DNA of 64,000 nt from Oxyruncus cristatus. Its lineage: Eukaryota; Chordata; Aves; Passeriformes; Cotingidae. The stretch is from assembly GCA_013399855.1 (NCBI GenBank), contig VXAY01002479.1, forward strand, positions 717,103-781,102. The letters run 5' to 3'. Below are positions 41,141 through 54,700 of the stretch, in pieces. The translations under genes and the position numbers were made by a program. How positions within the stretch are numbered: the first letter of the stretch is position 1; every line of letters begins with the position of its first letter. The notes beneath the pieces are model-generated. The model worked only from the letters and a program-made list of their open reading frames with translations. It had not been told where the DNA came from and ran no database searches.

Positions 41141-44100
41141 GGAGAGACAGGAAATGAAGGAAATCAGTATCAGTTCCCCCATGGAGAGTCATGACAAAAA
41201 AAAAAAATGCTGTAAAGGTTGCTACTGCTGAACAGGTAGACAGAAATAGTGCCAGAGAAAACAAACTGTAGAGCTATCAATTAGGCGTCTTTCAAAGCTA
41301 GATAGAACCTAAAATCCAAGGAGACCATTTTCAATTTGCTGCCGTGATGAGTTTAACATCTTTCTCACGTCTCTCTTTTGTAGACACAAGAAGTAATGAC
41401 TTGTGCCACCCTTGGCCTCTTCTCTCAAACCCCCACATCTCAGCTGTCAGTTACTCAGCAGAATAATCACATTTTCTGAGTGGCAAGGTTTGAACACCAC
41501 AGACTACCCTCCTGTTACTTCAAATCTAACTTAGGTGTCAACAAGTCATTAGTAAGTGTTGGTTCTTTATTCTTTTAAGCGACACAAAAATCCCAAATAT
41601 ACCCATCTGATTTCTTTTTAATCTCTTGAGACACATGTAAGTTGGATGGCTAATGCATAGATGTCAAAGTTTACGTGGAAGGCATGCAAAGAGCAGCATG
41701 TGCAGATGTATGTACACACATGTATAAAAATAAAGGTGAAAAGTACCAAGTTACACAGTGACACTACAAAAGACATGCTCTTACAGAGACAGATGCTTTA
41801 AAAGAAAAAAGGCTCCAATTTATTCTGTCCTACTCTCTACGTACTGGAGGAACAAAGTCACCCCCACCTGTCACCTGGCTGCTGTGGGTGTTACTGGCTG
41901 ATGCACACATAGTTTATACTCACTGGTCACATGTTCACTTTTAGTAATAATTTGAAGTTCTGGTAAAAAAAAATGGTAATGTTTCCAGTAAAAAATTAAC
42001 TTCACATTTTCGAGCAGAATTGTTACAAACCAAATTTAGGGGGAAGCATTAGAAATGTCCAGTGAGAGATAGCAGAGAAGGCGACAGATCTATCAAGGCA
42101 ACAGAAATGCTTAGAGAACTTGCTCAAAGAACTCCACCCCAAAAGGCTGTCTGGTAAGAGGCTTTTACAGGATGGTCATCAGTGTCTTAGACGCTGAGCC
42201 TTGCTTATGTTATATTATTATTATTAAATGTATCATACATTCATTTTGTGTATCAAAAGTTACTGTAAAGAATTTTTTCCTGGCATCTCATATATGTTAA
42301 GAATAATGTTTGGAAAATACCATGCATAAAGAAAATGACAAGATGATAAGCAGCTAGAGCAATTTTTTTTTAACACTGACAACTAAGTTGATGATTAGTA
42401 AGTTTGAAAACAATGCTAAAAAATGTTGCTAAGATGACACAAAATTGTTCCAAGCAATCTTCCCATATCTGTTTTATCCTGGTGTTTTATGCTGGAGTCT
42501 GTAGTACACATATAACTCCACTTTTTCTATTAGAATTTCTATTAAAAAACTGCCTATTCCCCAGACATGCAGTACATAACAGAATACAACCTTGAAGAAG
42601 ACAATACGCTAAGAGAAGCCACCAAGACAGCAAGCCAGGATCTGCTCCCATCTACAGTCAAAACCAGTTTGTTTCCAAAATAAATTAATATTTTTAATGA
42701 TGAATTTTCTATTACTGAATTTTTATATTCATGCCTCCCAAATTGTACCTCAAATGGGAATCAAGCAAAATTTAGGAAAAAAAAATTAATCAAAGTGACC
42801 TGGAATATCTGTCTTCAAAGTCTTCAACACCTGAAGCTAAAAGGCTTCCCAGATGTTCCCACGTCTCAACAGCTTCTCCTGCTCAGAAACACACAAGGCT
42901 GAGCTGTGCATCTCTTGTCTAAGCTACACCACAACAGAGTGTGAGTGTTCCTTATTCCGCTCACTAGAGGGTCTGAGTCCTTAAATATTTCTGTCACAGA
43001 CTGACAGCACTGCATTTAGAACTCCGAGGGCTGTTCATGGATTTGTTTGGTCTGAAACCCCCTACCTGTCTCTTGCTGGAGCACTCCCTCATGTTCAGAA
43101 CTCACCTCTGCCTTCCCTCTTATTTTCTTGCACATTGAGATAACTCCTAAAAAGGATTCTTAACTTTATGTGGTACTATCGCTTCACACTTTTCTTTGCC
43201 ATACAGAGGTTTTAGATTACAAATCTTAAGCATGTGCACAGGGTCTGGACTTCTTAATTTGTGCACTATCATTTATTTCCAAAAAAGAATGAAAGTTATT
43301 TTGTACAACTAAAAATATTCCATAATTTAAGGTAAGAAATTAAATTCACTTTCTATCATGGCTACCTATTTGAAACCACAGACTACCTGAAATAATTTTT
43401 AATTACTATAAGAACAGATATCTGCAATAAATTACAGTCACAGAACTTCCTTTAACTTCCTAAAACACTCCTGCAATTTATTACTGATTTTTGTACAGAA
43501 TGCAGCAATGAATCAAATATAAAATAATTCAAACTATATATATTTGTACAATGAAACGTCAAAAAACTGAAGGAGCACATACATCTTTACTGCAAAGCAC
43601 AACTTAGGCCTGCTGAATATAAAGTTCATTTTTACACCCAGAATACAAACTCTAACTCTTATTCTCTATATTGAAAAGAGACTTCAACTAACAGAATTTA
43701 AATGAGTAATTGGTATCAGGCATGGTTATCTTAAGAAGAAAAAGAATAATAATAATTTGTAAAAAATATGATCATTGTCAAATTATTGCTCATCAGCAAC
43801 CAACATCCACCCTTCTGACACAAAAACAAAACAGAGTGCCAGTGACAGAGTAAACCTGCATTTGATGGAAAGCTTTTCAACCACACAATTCCAAAAATGC
43901 TACAGATTTACAAATAAGTAGTCTGAAACTTAGTAACATCTTGGTAACATTAAGGACTCATAGTACAGTAAATATCCATAGCCATTTGGCTACATATAGA
44001 TCATTCTCTTATATAATCTGAATACTTTATCTTCACTCAGTGAATCCCTGCTTTCTAGATCTCAGACTCCCAAAACTCCGTTGAAGATTAGGACTGGAGA

Positions 44101-44164
44101 ACGACGCGTGGAACCAGCTACACCACTGCCCATTTCCAAAGCTAGAGATGTTTGAAAATTTGAA

Positions 44165-44420
44165 AAATAACCAGTGATAATGCAGATTCCATAACATCTT
44201 TAGGCAATCTGTTTTACAGTTTACCCAGTAGAAAATTTTCCTTTTATTCCACCTTAATCTTTATCGTTGCAGTCTAACCCCACTACTTCCTCCTCAAAAA
44301 AAAAAGAGGGGGGGAGAAGGCATTTTATCATCATTCTCTTTTTTTCAGCTTCCCTTCATGCATTTGAAGCCTGTTATTATGTTTCCATCTTTTCTTTTTC
44401 CTTCTTTGAGGTTTGTCACA
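44165..44420 (-). mobile_element. Old, diverged CR1/L3-type LINE fragment, minus strand
   Basis: The order of blocks fits the reverse complement of an ancient CR1/L3-type element: gcagattccataacatcttt then aggcaatctgtttt, a block like cagtagaaaattttcc, ttgcagtctaaccccactactt, then atcatcattctctttttttc with cttcatgcatttgaagcctg and ttattatgtttccatctttt. Homology is judged by eye against the remembered consensus. An internal A/G-rich interruption lies at about 44297-44320. Compared with the other CR1 pieces it is much more diverged, implying an older insertion. Confidence 0.7.
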
Positions 44421-46924
44421 TTTATTAAGCCTCCATCATGTCAGGATGCAAAGCAAGTCCTTAAATCTGTTTCAAAGCTATTGAAATGTCAGCAATTATA
44501 GTGAGTGAAAATACAGAAAAGTCAATTTTTTTATCCATTCTTTAATCACAACTACTCAAAACCTTTTGAAACATGAATCTTTCTCCTATAACAACTGTTA
44601 CTCATTCCATAGTAATTCGATAGCATAATACAATGCAATACCACTATGAATGTATCAATTATTTGATGACAGTTAAAAAGCCATCATTATTACCCAAGTA
44701 AAAAAAAAAAAAATACATTAGTAAAGAATTTTTCCATCCCTGGAAAAAGGTCAGAACAGAATTGGTCACTCAGGAGTGGACATTCAGCTTCTTTCAGAGC
44801 TTTTTGAATGACCTCCTGGAAGTATAACCAGAAAGGATTTAAGAAACTATTAACATAGTTAGGGGGGAAAAAAAAGTTTTCCAAGGACTGCAAAGCTTGC
44901 TATGCATCACTTTCTCCTTCCTTTCAAGAACATCAGGGATCTAAGGAACAACACAGGCTAATCCAACCTACAGAAGAAAAGGAAGGTTTTCTTGCAAGTC
45001 ATTTAATTGTCTCACTGACAGTCAAACTAAGTTGGAGGTCAGATTTTACATATAAGTACATATATCATGACAGCAGAAAACATAATATGCGTATGAACGC
45101 ATAATTACTTCTGTCAGGAAACTCTGAAAAGAATATTCTATGTCACGAGAATGTTGGGAAAGTGATTCTTGGTTTTTCTCCCAGTGTACACCTCTTTACC
45201 TCTCCACTGTAGAGATCAAGTACAACCTCTTTTCCCAGCTTTGACTGCTCTCCAATTCATCACCAAGTTATGCCCTTGTAACTATAGCACCTTGATATAT
45301 ATATATTACAGTATTAGAGATGTACTTTAAGAGTTACGCTCATTATCTTGTCATTCCTTTAGAAAGTTTTCAAAATGGATCCTCACAGAAATTACTCAGG
45401 AGCTCCAAGGAAAAAATGCACCACGTGCTCATGCAGACCTCGTACAGATGGCAGAGTGTTAGTAGAAAAGAAAAGGTGGTAAGGTCCAGCCAGAAACTCA
45501 GCTGGCAGCAGCAAAGTGACACAAGGTGGAACAAGAAGGATGACTGGCTCCATGATTTTTTTGTCCTTTGATTGGCTATTTCATATAATTTCCTGTCTTA
45601 TTTTCTCTTTATTTCAGTCACATGTAAGCTCAGCTTTTGGCTGCATTGCCCTTTCTTCCTTTCATATTTTTTCCATAAGCTTCTATTTTAATTTGCAACC
45701 ACGTTGACTTTTTTTCTGTCTTACTAAAAGCATTACCAGATTGAAGGAGAAAAAAAAAACAAAACAAAACACAGAACCATTACTTACTTTCTTTATGTTT
45801 GCACAGTGCCCAATCCTAACTATGCTCACAAACTCCTCTTAAATCCCAGTAACATTGATGTGACTTATCTATGAATCACTGCTATTTTTTCCTGCAGAAA
45901 TCCCTGGCCCACGATTTGGGCACCTCTATGACAGTAATCATGATACTGAAGAAAATCTAACAGTTCACAATGACTCGATTTTTCAAAACATCCTGAGGAT
46001 GTAAACATATTTATTATGGGCTCTATACTACAGAATACAATATACCGATGCAAATAAAGCCTGAAAATAATTATCATTTTTATTTTTTAAAGCATTCCTT
46101 AGTCCAAAATAGCTCCTGCTAAAATCACATCTACCAATAAAAATATGCGCTCTTACAGACTAGGTTTGAAAAAAACAAGTTGTAAAATTTATAATTTTAC
46201 TGGTCTTATAAATTGATTTAGTCATTATTGCACCACGCATATTTCACTAAAGGTGATGGAATGCTTATTTGGTTGATAGCTAATGTATCCCTGAAGAATA
46301 AAAGCTGTATGAATACATCATTGTGCCATAAAAGTGATACAGACAGCAAAAGAACATTTTGTCAACTTCAGGAAAAAAAAGAGAACTATTAAGAATTATT
46401 TAAAGCATCATAAAGCACCAGCAAAACATTCAATTGTCAATAGGGGTAGACATTAATCTTTCCATCCCCTTGAACACAATTTTTACATATTGTGCTTGAG
46501 TTGACCAGATGGGAAGCTTTAAGCATTGCCTACTGAGTGTTGAGGAACAAACAAACCCTTTAAATGAATAAATATGCCTTAAGAAGCAAAGGTCCTGTTA
46601 AAGAAACATCAGTAATGGAGAATGGGACTAAACTTTCTAGCACCCTCCTAGATTCAAAGTCAACTACCTTAATGTGATTTCATATTGAATATATTCCTAC
46701 TCTCGCCATCTATCTCTAAGGGGAGGAGTTACTGTCAACTTTAAAACCACCCATGCAAGTAAAAAAGCAGCCCTACAGCAATATACGAACCCCATCTGGA
46801 TTATTGGACTTCATTCTGCCTTTCACTTCAAGGAGAATCCTCCGGGTCAGCAGTGGGTAAAGGAAACATTGAACAGGAATGTCCTTTTGGTATTTTTCTC
46901 TTTCCTCCCAGCAGAAGGACTTAC

Positions 46925-47062
46925 CTGTACACTGTCCTCCATTTGTGGGATCCCCATAATATCCTGGCATGCACGTCTCACACTGTTTTCCTGTTGTGAG
47001 GTTTTTACATTGATCGCAGACGTTGCTGTTGATGCAGGTGCTGTGGCCATTACACTGGCAAG
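46925..47062 (-). CDS. ATRNL1: ATRNL1 exon: first laminin EGF-like module
   Basis: This 138-nt exon starts with CT, completing an Ala codon, and ends in G before gtaagtcc. It holds 45 whole codons. The acceptor is tgttatattctag. The protein starts CQCNGHSTCINSNVCDQC, continues KNLTTGKQCETC and ends GYYGDPTNGGQCT. This is a full laminin-type EGF repeat: paired cysteines at the start, the N-G-H turn, the T-x-G-x-x-C-E-x-C segment and the final G-Y-Y-G-D-P loop. A sequon, N-L-T, sits in the middle. The exon is a phase 1-1 module. In laminins such modules form rod-like stalks; here they form part of the membrane-proximal stalk of the ectodomain. The reading frame also continues into intron at both ends, but both splice sites are strong and the coding match stops exactly there. 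Confidence 0.97.
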
Positions 47063-50000
47063 CTAGAATATAACATTTTAAAAGCTACATTACTAAATAG
47101 CTCTTTGTAATCGCATAGGTATGATTTTGTAACAAAGTCGCAGTACAATGTAATTCTGAGTAGTTTAGTCCTGACTAATAACCAGTATATAAAAAATAGC
47201 ATTGCAACATCAATCCACACCAAAGACCACAAAAGTTGACTTTTTAGTCACTTGTGAATTTGAAGTGTGTGAGAAAGTGTTTTTTTGCCATTTTTTTTTC
47301 TGCCATCCAGGCCTTATAGTTTTAAAATGCTGTGCAGTCACTTAAGAAATCTTTTAAGAGGTAGTAAGTCACAAACTGAGACCACATGAAAATCCCAGTA
47401 CCTACACACAATCCATTGTTAAACATTTGAAAGGCTACTGTGATGGAGAACATGAACAACTTGCAGCCAAATTTTTATCTACTGGGGAGAAAGAACTTCC
47501 AAAAATAAAGTAACAAAATATCATCTTACTTTTAACAGTTCTGACCTTCTTTAGTTTTAGCATACAAAACAATTTTAAGGACATCAGGACCACATCAAAC
47601 AGCTCCAGTCCCTCCTCATTACAGTTGATTTCAGTGAAAGGAAAAAAACTGGACTCTATTGACAATTTTTTTTTTTTTCCACACCTGACCTTGAAAGCAT
47701 AAAATTGCTTTTTGTCAAATAACAGCACTATAAACCACTGATCTTGCACCATAGCTCCACTCCAGAGACTCGTGTACTGGGGAAACTCAGAAGGCACTGA
47801 TCGCTATTGCAGCAAAATCACAACGTGAATCCTGCCAGAATCATTGATCCTGCTGCCAGGTTTTGAAGGATGACCTCTCTATAGAGTGGGACTTGAGAGC
47901 TCATCGTGCTCAGCAGATTAGTAATCTGTCAATTACAGCAGCCTGTCAAATGTCAGACCATGGCAAACCTGGGTGTAGGACTCAGCAGAGGACAGTTATC
48001 TCAATAAAATTGTATTTTTTTTAAATTTGGATTTTTAATCTAAATGTCACAGTGATTCGTGTCTTGGCTAGGGAAGAAAAAAAAAAAAAGATTCTCACTG
48101 CATGATTTAAAAGTTTTTAGATCAGTTTTATAATTTAGTAACTTAATATATTTACAGTCATTGCCAGGCTTGGCTCATAAACCATTAAACCTCCCCAGTT
48201 GACAATCTCTTTTTTCTTTTGTAACTGTGCTCAGAGAATCTTGCAAACAATTATCAAACATTTCTGTACTATTAAGCTTTCTCGCTGTTTTGACTGAATT
48301 CTCAGACACCTTTGTCGTGTTCTCCTCCAGGAGGGCTCCCCTTCTGCAGTTTGTTGTCATTCTCAGGAAAAGCTACACAAAAGAACCATGACTTGCAGCT
48401 CCATTTTGGGGTTTGTGTAAATGTCTTACACATAAGATTACTTAAAGGAAATGTTAAAAAAACAACATACAGCCCAAAAAACCAGAAGAACAATAAGCAG
48501 GTGTTCTATCAAGTAAGATTGTCTAATTAAGACTGGGTCACAGCATAGGAAAAATGCTTTTTTTAGTTTGAAACTCACTAGTTTTATGGGGTGAAGTGAA
48601 AAATACTGCAGAAGTCATAGAATTAAAATTTCAGTTGATGCAAAATTTCATTTTTATTGGTATTTTCATAGAATATTGTCTTTAATGAACTATACCAACA
48701 TATTTGATTCTAAGCACAACAATCATTTGACACACTTGAAACAAGATAAAATAAGACTAAGTCTGTGTAAGCCTATTGAAAAGTTTGTGGTTTGGATAAA
48801 AATAAAAATAAAAATACCCCATAGTTTGAAGATTTTTCTCCCACACTGATGAATAGTTGGCTAAACCATTCATGTTCATTCATATATGATTTAGTTTTCC
48901 TTGTAGTCCATATCCATCCTCTTTATAGTGCCTCTGGTCAATTGTGTTGGTGATAAATATTTTAAATTCATTCTCCTTTTCTGTCTGTTCAAATCTTTAA
49001 AATTAGTATTCAGCAGGTAGTATAGAAAATACTTCTTTCTGTGACTGGTCATTTTGAAATCAATAGTCCCCAAAGACGCTGTCATAGTATTCCTTTTGAT
49101 ATGAATATGATTTTTTTTATCACATTCTTATTTTAACTCGACAATTATTATAAATAAAATTGCAAATATGATACATGAAAAGAAAAATAGTGTTGACATC
49201 GCCTCCCATGAGAAGAGCAGTTAAGGTAAAATGCAAGCCCAAGTTTTTCTTTAAGGTCTAAATTTCTCCTCTGAAAAGCCGTGTGAATGGATTCTAACTA
49301 GTTCATTTAAAACTAGATGAAGTATCTTTACATTAGATCCAGATTGTAACGCAGACATCCTTTTTCTATATTTTCCTAGTTTTATTATTTCCTTAAAATT
49401 ATAATTATCAACAATTTTCAGCATCACCAACCATTGCAAAACAGAGGTCAAAAGCAAATTAGACATTAAATTGCTTCTCTCCAGGGCAGCTTCACTGAAG
49501 ATTCAGCTAAAGCACATTTTTGTGTGTGAGGAGAATTTTTTGCTGCCAGTGATGTACATTAAAAGGATTTAAAGAAAAAAGAACTTTTTAAAACTGAACT
49601 CCTAATTCTTACTTAAATGATCGTTACAGTGTCTCATTATTTTAATGACTATTTTAATTATTTAATACTGATGTCTTACGTTTGATTGCACAGAAACAAC
49701 TTCGAAACTTATTGAACTGTGCCATTCTTCCGACTTTTCACTTTTCTCAATGAGATACATATTTTTAGGCAAATCAGCAATTATAAAATGCCATTTTTTC
49801 AATGGTATGTCATGTCAGTTGAGGATTGCATTGGTTCTTATTGTGCATATAATTTTAATTTGATTTAAAAATCTCTATCATTTTCTTTGCCCTAACAAAA
49901 TGCAAGAATTCAGAGCTATCATATATGACCAGATAATACTATCACTTGCAGCAAATTAAAATTTACAATTAAGATTGTTTTTATCATCCTTTAAATAACA

Positions 50001-51489
50001 CAAAAATTAAGAAATACAAAACTAAGCGTTAGGAAGACTAGAAAAATTATAAATCAATGACCCACTAGTTAGAGCATATTGGAAACAAGCATTTCGAACT
50101 TCAGTGAATTCTTGACCAGGACATGCAATGAATACATAATTTTATCCATGAAGAATAAACATTAAACACAATAATGAAATCTTCTAACTCACAGAGTTTA
50201 GACAAGCAATATATTTAACCCTTATAATTTCACTAGTGGTAGAAACTATGCATTGCACTGAAAGGCTAACAGTGCACTTATCAATGTACACATATTATAA
50301 CATACAGATTAAGTAATGAAGTTTTCATACAATAGAATGGAAATTGTGCCCAAAAATGTACTAGAGGTTTCTTTGTTCAGGAAATGGCATTAGATGATTC
50401 GAAGGATTTTTTTGTTTTAACTCAAAACATTTGACAGTGTTCACTTGGTTTTACGTTTCATTATTCTAAAACTTAAAAAAAATCTACTCTCTCTCTCTCT
50501 CTATTTATAAACATGCACATATATATGCACACACACACACATGGAACACACTGATAAAAAAAGCAGCCAGGAAAGCAAACGTAGTTTCATGTACCCATGA
50601 AAGTTTTGATCCTTGAGAAGCTCCAGTTTGCAAAAATTATCAGCAGTAGAACATTTGCTGGGGAAAAAAAAAACCTTTAGCACAAGTACACTGTTTATTC
50701 TGAAAAAAAAAAAAGTTTTCAAGCTGTCTTTTAAACTGTATTATTTATTGTAAATTACTACTGGAAGGCTGTCAGACTCCACAGCGTGCTTTACATTTGC
50801 CTGCAGTACTACACTGCTGCTTTCAAGTTTGGAGTATTTCCACACAGGAGGCTGCACCAGCTCTGCTTCCACTGTCCTAAAGCACCAGGTGTCTTCCTTG
50901 CTTTTCCAATTAACATAAAAATTGAAATTCTGCTATCAGGGTGATATGGCTTCAATTTAGAGATTTTCTGTAAGATTACACAAGTTTATGTTCTTTTACT
51001 CCAAAAGTCTAAAAGTGTGACTGGAGGCAGAGCTCAGGTATTGGGCAGCCCCCCTATTCTCACAGTCAGCTGTACTTGGGCATGAGGAGCAGGGAAGCCT
51101 CTGCCCATCAGCAGTCGCCTACAGATAATTTTTTCCCAGTTGCACTCTTCTTTGATGGACATGGAAGCCATAAGAAAGCAAGAGCTGAAGCAAACTCATA
51201 CAGTTGGATTTTAAAAAGTGGAAGGATAAGGTGGGTGAAAACTTATTTACAAATAAATGGCTGTTTTGATCAAACGACTCGTGTTACGTTTCACATGTGA
51301 ACCTACATGATAGGAAGCACATCTGTGTTCAGTAGACAGAGACTAACGAACTACAAATTTAAAAAATATTTTGAAAAAGACATTTCATGCAAATGTTGAG
51401 TTACTTTGAACAATTAGGTTATTTTGGTGCGCTTAAACATAGAAATGTCTCCTATTTCGTATATAAGAAAGAATGGAAGCAGACCTTAC
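47063..51489 (-). other. ATRNL1: ATRNL1 intron of 4,427 bp
   Basis: Very AT-rich intron between the second PSI-like exon and the first laminin EGF exon. It contains a (CT)n tract at about 50487-50502 and a (CA)n tract at 50528-50540, plus A runs. The part from about 48600 to 50350 is strikingly AT-rich and free of recognisable repeats. No other feature can be supported. Confidence 0.85.
50487..50540. repeat. (CT)n and (CA)n microsatellites
   Basis: A CT dinucleotide run ends at about 50502, and a CA run lies at 50528-50540, with an AT-rich spacer containing acatgcacatatatatgcac between. Likely polymorphic. Confidence 0.9.
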
Positions 51490-51708
51490 CTGGACAATGG
51501 ATAAAAGACCACTCATAATTTTTCTCTTTTGGGCAAAGACCAGCATCAAGCACCATTTCATTAGAGTGCGCACCAACAGGCTTCATTGGACCTCGTGACG
51601 ATCCTTCCAAACATTGTCCTTTACCAGTGTTACTGGGATCGTTGCACCATCCACACCCAGGCTGTTCCAAACACTGTCCACAGGTCCTCAGTCCAGAGCA
51701 GTTTTGAG
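51490..51708 (-). CDS. ATRNL1: ATRNL1 exon: second PSI-like cysteine-rich module
   Basis: The 219-nt exon opens with CT, completing the Pro begun in the PSI exon, and closes with G before gtaagg. It has 72 whole codons. It reads QNCSGLRTCGQCLEQPGCGWC, then NDPSNTGKGQCLEGSSRGPM, and ends with LCPKEKNYEWSFIHCP. The spacing C-x5-C-x2-C-x5-C-x2-C with GCGWC is typical of PSI and plexin-repeat modules in the attractin and MEGF8 group. One sequon, N-C-S, lies at the start. The residues after GPM (PVGAHSNEMVLDAG) are the most divergent part of the exon against the mammalian protein as I recall it. The 3' splice site, tattccatgtaataaag, has little pyrimidine tract and follows a C-rich tract about 33 nt upstream. 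The length is a multiple of three and both borders are phase 1. Confidence 0.97.
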
Positions 51709-51740
51709 CTTTATTACATGGAATACAATATTAATGCAAT

Positions 51741-51772
51741 GGGTTTGGGTTTTCGGGGGGTTTGGGTGGGGG
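51741..51772 (+). repeat. G-run tract with quadruplex potential
   Basis: Five G runs of three to six with loops of 1-5 bases (gggtttgggttttc, G6, tttgggt, G5) satisfy the common G3+N1-7 quadruplex pattern on the plus strand, which is the ATRNL1 template strand. It begins 33 bp upstream (in gene sense) of the acceptor of exon 51490-51708. Confidence 0.85.
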
Positions 51773-54700
51773 TTTTTGTTTGTGTTTTTTAAATAAGGTC
51801 CTAGCATTTTACAACAGCTGATGAAAAAACAATTTACCATTTCTATTTCCTTCTGCAAATTAAAACAATTCAAAGCATTAATAAGAATATCTCAATTTTC
51901 TTTAAAAGTTGTACTTCCTCACAAAATTCACAGCAGGTGTTTTTTATACCACAGTGCAACAATGAAGATTACAAATAAAGATAATGAAGCAGGACAATAA
52001 TATTACACATCCTCGTAAAATCCCACAAAAATATATATGCTTTCCTTATTATTAATATATAATGCATATATTTTACTGACATAATCAGCCCTTCCAACAG
52101 AAAAACTCCAGAATTCAATACATGGTCAGTAATCCAAATAAGAGTGATAATATTACTCCAAACAAACAAACAAACAATGAAACCAAGATAATTCAAACTC
52201 AACCCCAAAATTTATTTGGATATAAAGTACCTCTGGATCTCACCTGAGTATTCACCTACCAATATGACTCAGTCTCCTTATATAGAACTTTTGAAACAAG
52301 CTCGCATACTATACATCTTAAGCTACAAGTCGTAATCCCCTTTAATTGAACTATATCTTATGATTCTTATCAGTTAATCAGGTTTCCATTTTTTAAATTG
52401 CATGCTTAAAATCAAATCTCTTTCTAGATCTTTTATACTCTATTCCTTTAGAATAATTAAATGGTCTTCCTCATATTTTAAATCTGTTTAGAACCAAATA
52501 AAATTCCTATGCTGAAGCTACTGTCATTTCTTATTAATAACAAATTAACATTTTAGTACCTTCAGGAACACCATTAAAGTTACCAGGCTTCTTTGAGCTT
52601 TTTCTGCTACATCTTAATTTTTTAATTAAAGCTGTAACACTGAACCTAATTAACATCAGAATTATTTGAACATTGATCACTATGGGTCCCTGCCTCTTTT
52701 CACATTAACTTTATAGGCACTCAAAAATTAAATTTTAAAAGCACACATGAAGGTAAGAACAATCCTGCTAGGAAGCCAAAATTATCTAAGTTTCTTCTTA
52801 AAAAGAAGAAAGTAGTTTAAAGGTTCATGGAGTTTTTTAGAAGGACACTCAAATGGCTTCTACAGAAGTGTAACCTCTTACTTTGGCTCAGCTGCAGCCA
52901 GGACAGTACATCCAACTAATATTCTCAGCTACCTGGACCACTCTCCTCCACAAAGGAAATACTTGAATCCATGCTATAAAGGGTATACTAAACAGAATGG
53001 TTTATTGCTAATTTAATGAATTGAGAGCAGAATAAAGCTAGCTTCTCTGACTTCAGCAACTACCAAAATTGTTAAAAAGTAGTGGAAACTATAAGAGGAA
53101 AAAATACTCCATAGTCTAAAGATACATGGAGATATCAAGAAAACAGGTGGTTAAAAATCTGTGTGAATCTCAAAAGGACTTCAACAGAGCAGAAAGCTGG
53201 AGCATGAGCTCTTGCATCATCAGACTTGGAACAATCCAAATAGGAGGAAATGTTTCAAGTTTCCCAAATATGGGAAAAAGGCGGGGCAGGGGAAGCTCAA
53301 CTGTTGTCGAAAATCGTCAAGCATGTGACAAATCAGTTTTAAACCATCCGAACTGAAGCTGAATGATACAAATTTGGGGGTTGGAATACATTAGAAGATC
53401 AGCAGAAAAATGAAGACCATCACTCTGTACTGGTTGACTCGCCCTTTCAGAGATGCAAAGTAAATGATCCAAACAAATCTCATGCTGCTATTTATACCCA
53501 TGTTGCTATTTATAAAGCTCTGAAGTATCAGCTGCACTGTCTCCATGGAAGATAAAACAGAACCAAAAGCAAAAATCCTCATATATTCTCTGTGGTGGCA
53601 TTTGCTGAAGAGAGCTAACTGAGAAGTTACTGCTGATGGAAGAAGGGGATAATAAAGTAGAAATTTTATTTTCTTTGAAATTCTAAACGTGGTCCAAGAT
53701 TGTTCCACTGTCAGCTATTCAATCAAAAGTCATAATGGACGGAATATGTACAGAAGAGTGGAAATGAAAGTTTTTGGCAAGTAGGTATTAAAATGACAAA
53801 ATGTCACCAATAAAACAGCATTCTGCATTTTAAATCCAAGCTGTGAAAATAAATGTGAAGTTCTCAGTCATTATATTTTTTATTTTAAATCATACATGTT
53901 TGTCCGAATTTTTTTCATTCAGAGCAAAACATCCAAAAGCTCAGAAATTAGTAATTTAAAATAAAAACAGAATTTTAAAAACAAGAGGGATTTTTTTAAA
54001 AAGGTACAGTTACAGTCCACTCCAAGTTAAGAAGAAACTCCATCCCTTGTTAAAGGAATGAACTTAATACTTCATTACTTCAGCAGCAATAATGATATAT
54101 CTACCTAATAAAATTTTCAAGTAATTTACACTAAAACAATGTCTGAATCATGCTTCATTTGGACATACATTTTCTTGCTTAAATGCAAAATATCTGATGC
54201 TAGAAAACCCTGGGAAAACTGCTTACAGACACAGAATCTTGTTTTTCTCTAATTTGTTGAACACAAAATACATTTTTGTACAAAATTGCCTTTACATAAT
54301 GATGAACGGGTATACAACAAATCCTGTTTGCCTTATTTAATATAAGCTTTTACAGACCTGACAAAAAGTACAATCAAATTAAGAATAATTTTTTTGTGTT
54401 CCTCAAACAAATTGAATCAGCATGATGCACAAATACTACACAAACACAAAAACTGAATTGAAAGTTAAGGCAGGCATAATACCTGCTACTTTAAAAACCT
54501 AAGCATCATTCATGTGGTGTTCTGTCAATTTTAACTTCAAATTTTCTCTCTCTTTATGTTCTGCAACAACTCCCTATCAATATTTTATAGGTTATAAATT
54601 GATTCCTTACAGGAGAGAATAAAAAAAAAAAAAAAATCAGTGAACTGTCACAAGAGAGAAACCTTTATGTAATTACAGTATTATTATTCCAAATATATGG

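Larger units (their letters stand above)
29007..46924 (-). other. ATRNL1: ATRNL1 intron of 17,918 bp between laminin EGF modules 1 and 2
   Basis: AT-rich intron containing three CR1 LINE fragments (32510-32716 plus strand, 40852-41140 minus strand, and an old one near 44165-44420 minus strand), a long A tract with one undetermined base near 34940-34994, a C tract at 36302-36317 and a purine tract at 31016-31059. The longest open frame (29562-29945) is a low-complexity hydrophobic chance frame. No gene, exon or RNA was recognised. Confidence 0.85.

Noticed and set aside
47435..47797. A 120-codon minus-strand frame near an ATRNL1 exon
   Set aside because: It has the gene's strand but no attractin motif and no cysteine module, and it includes a poly-lysine stretch from a T run. 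Not an exon.
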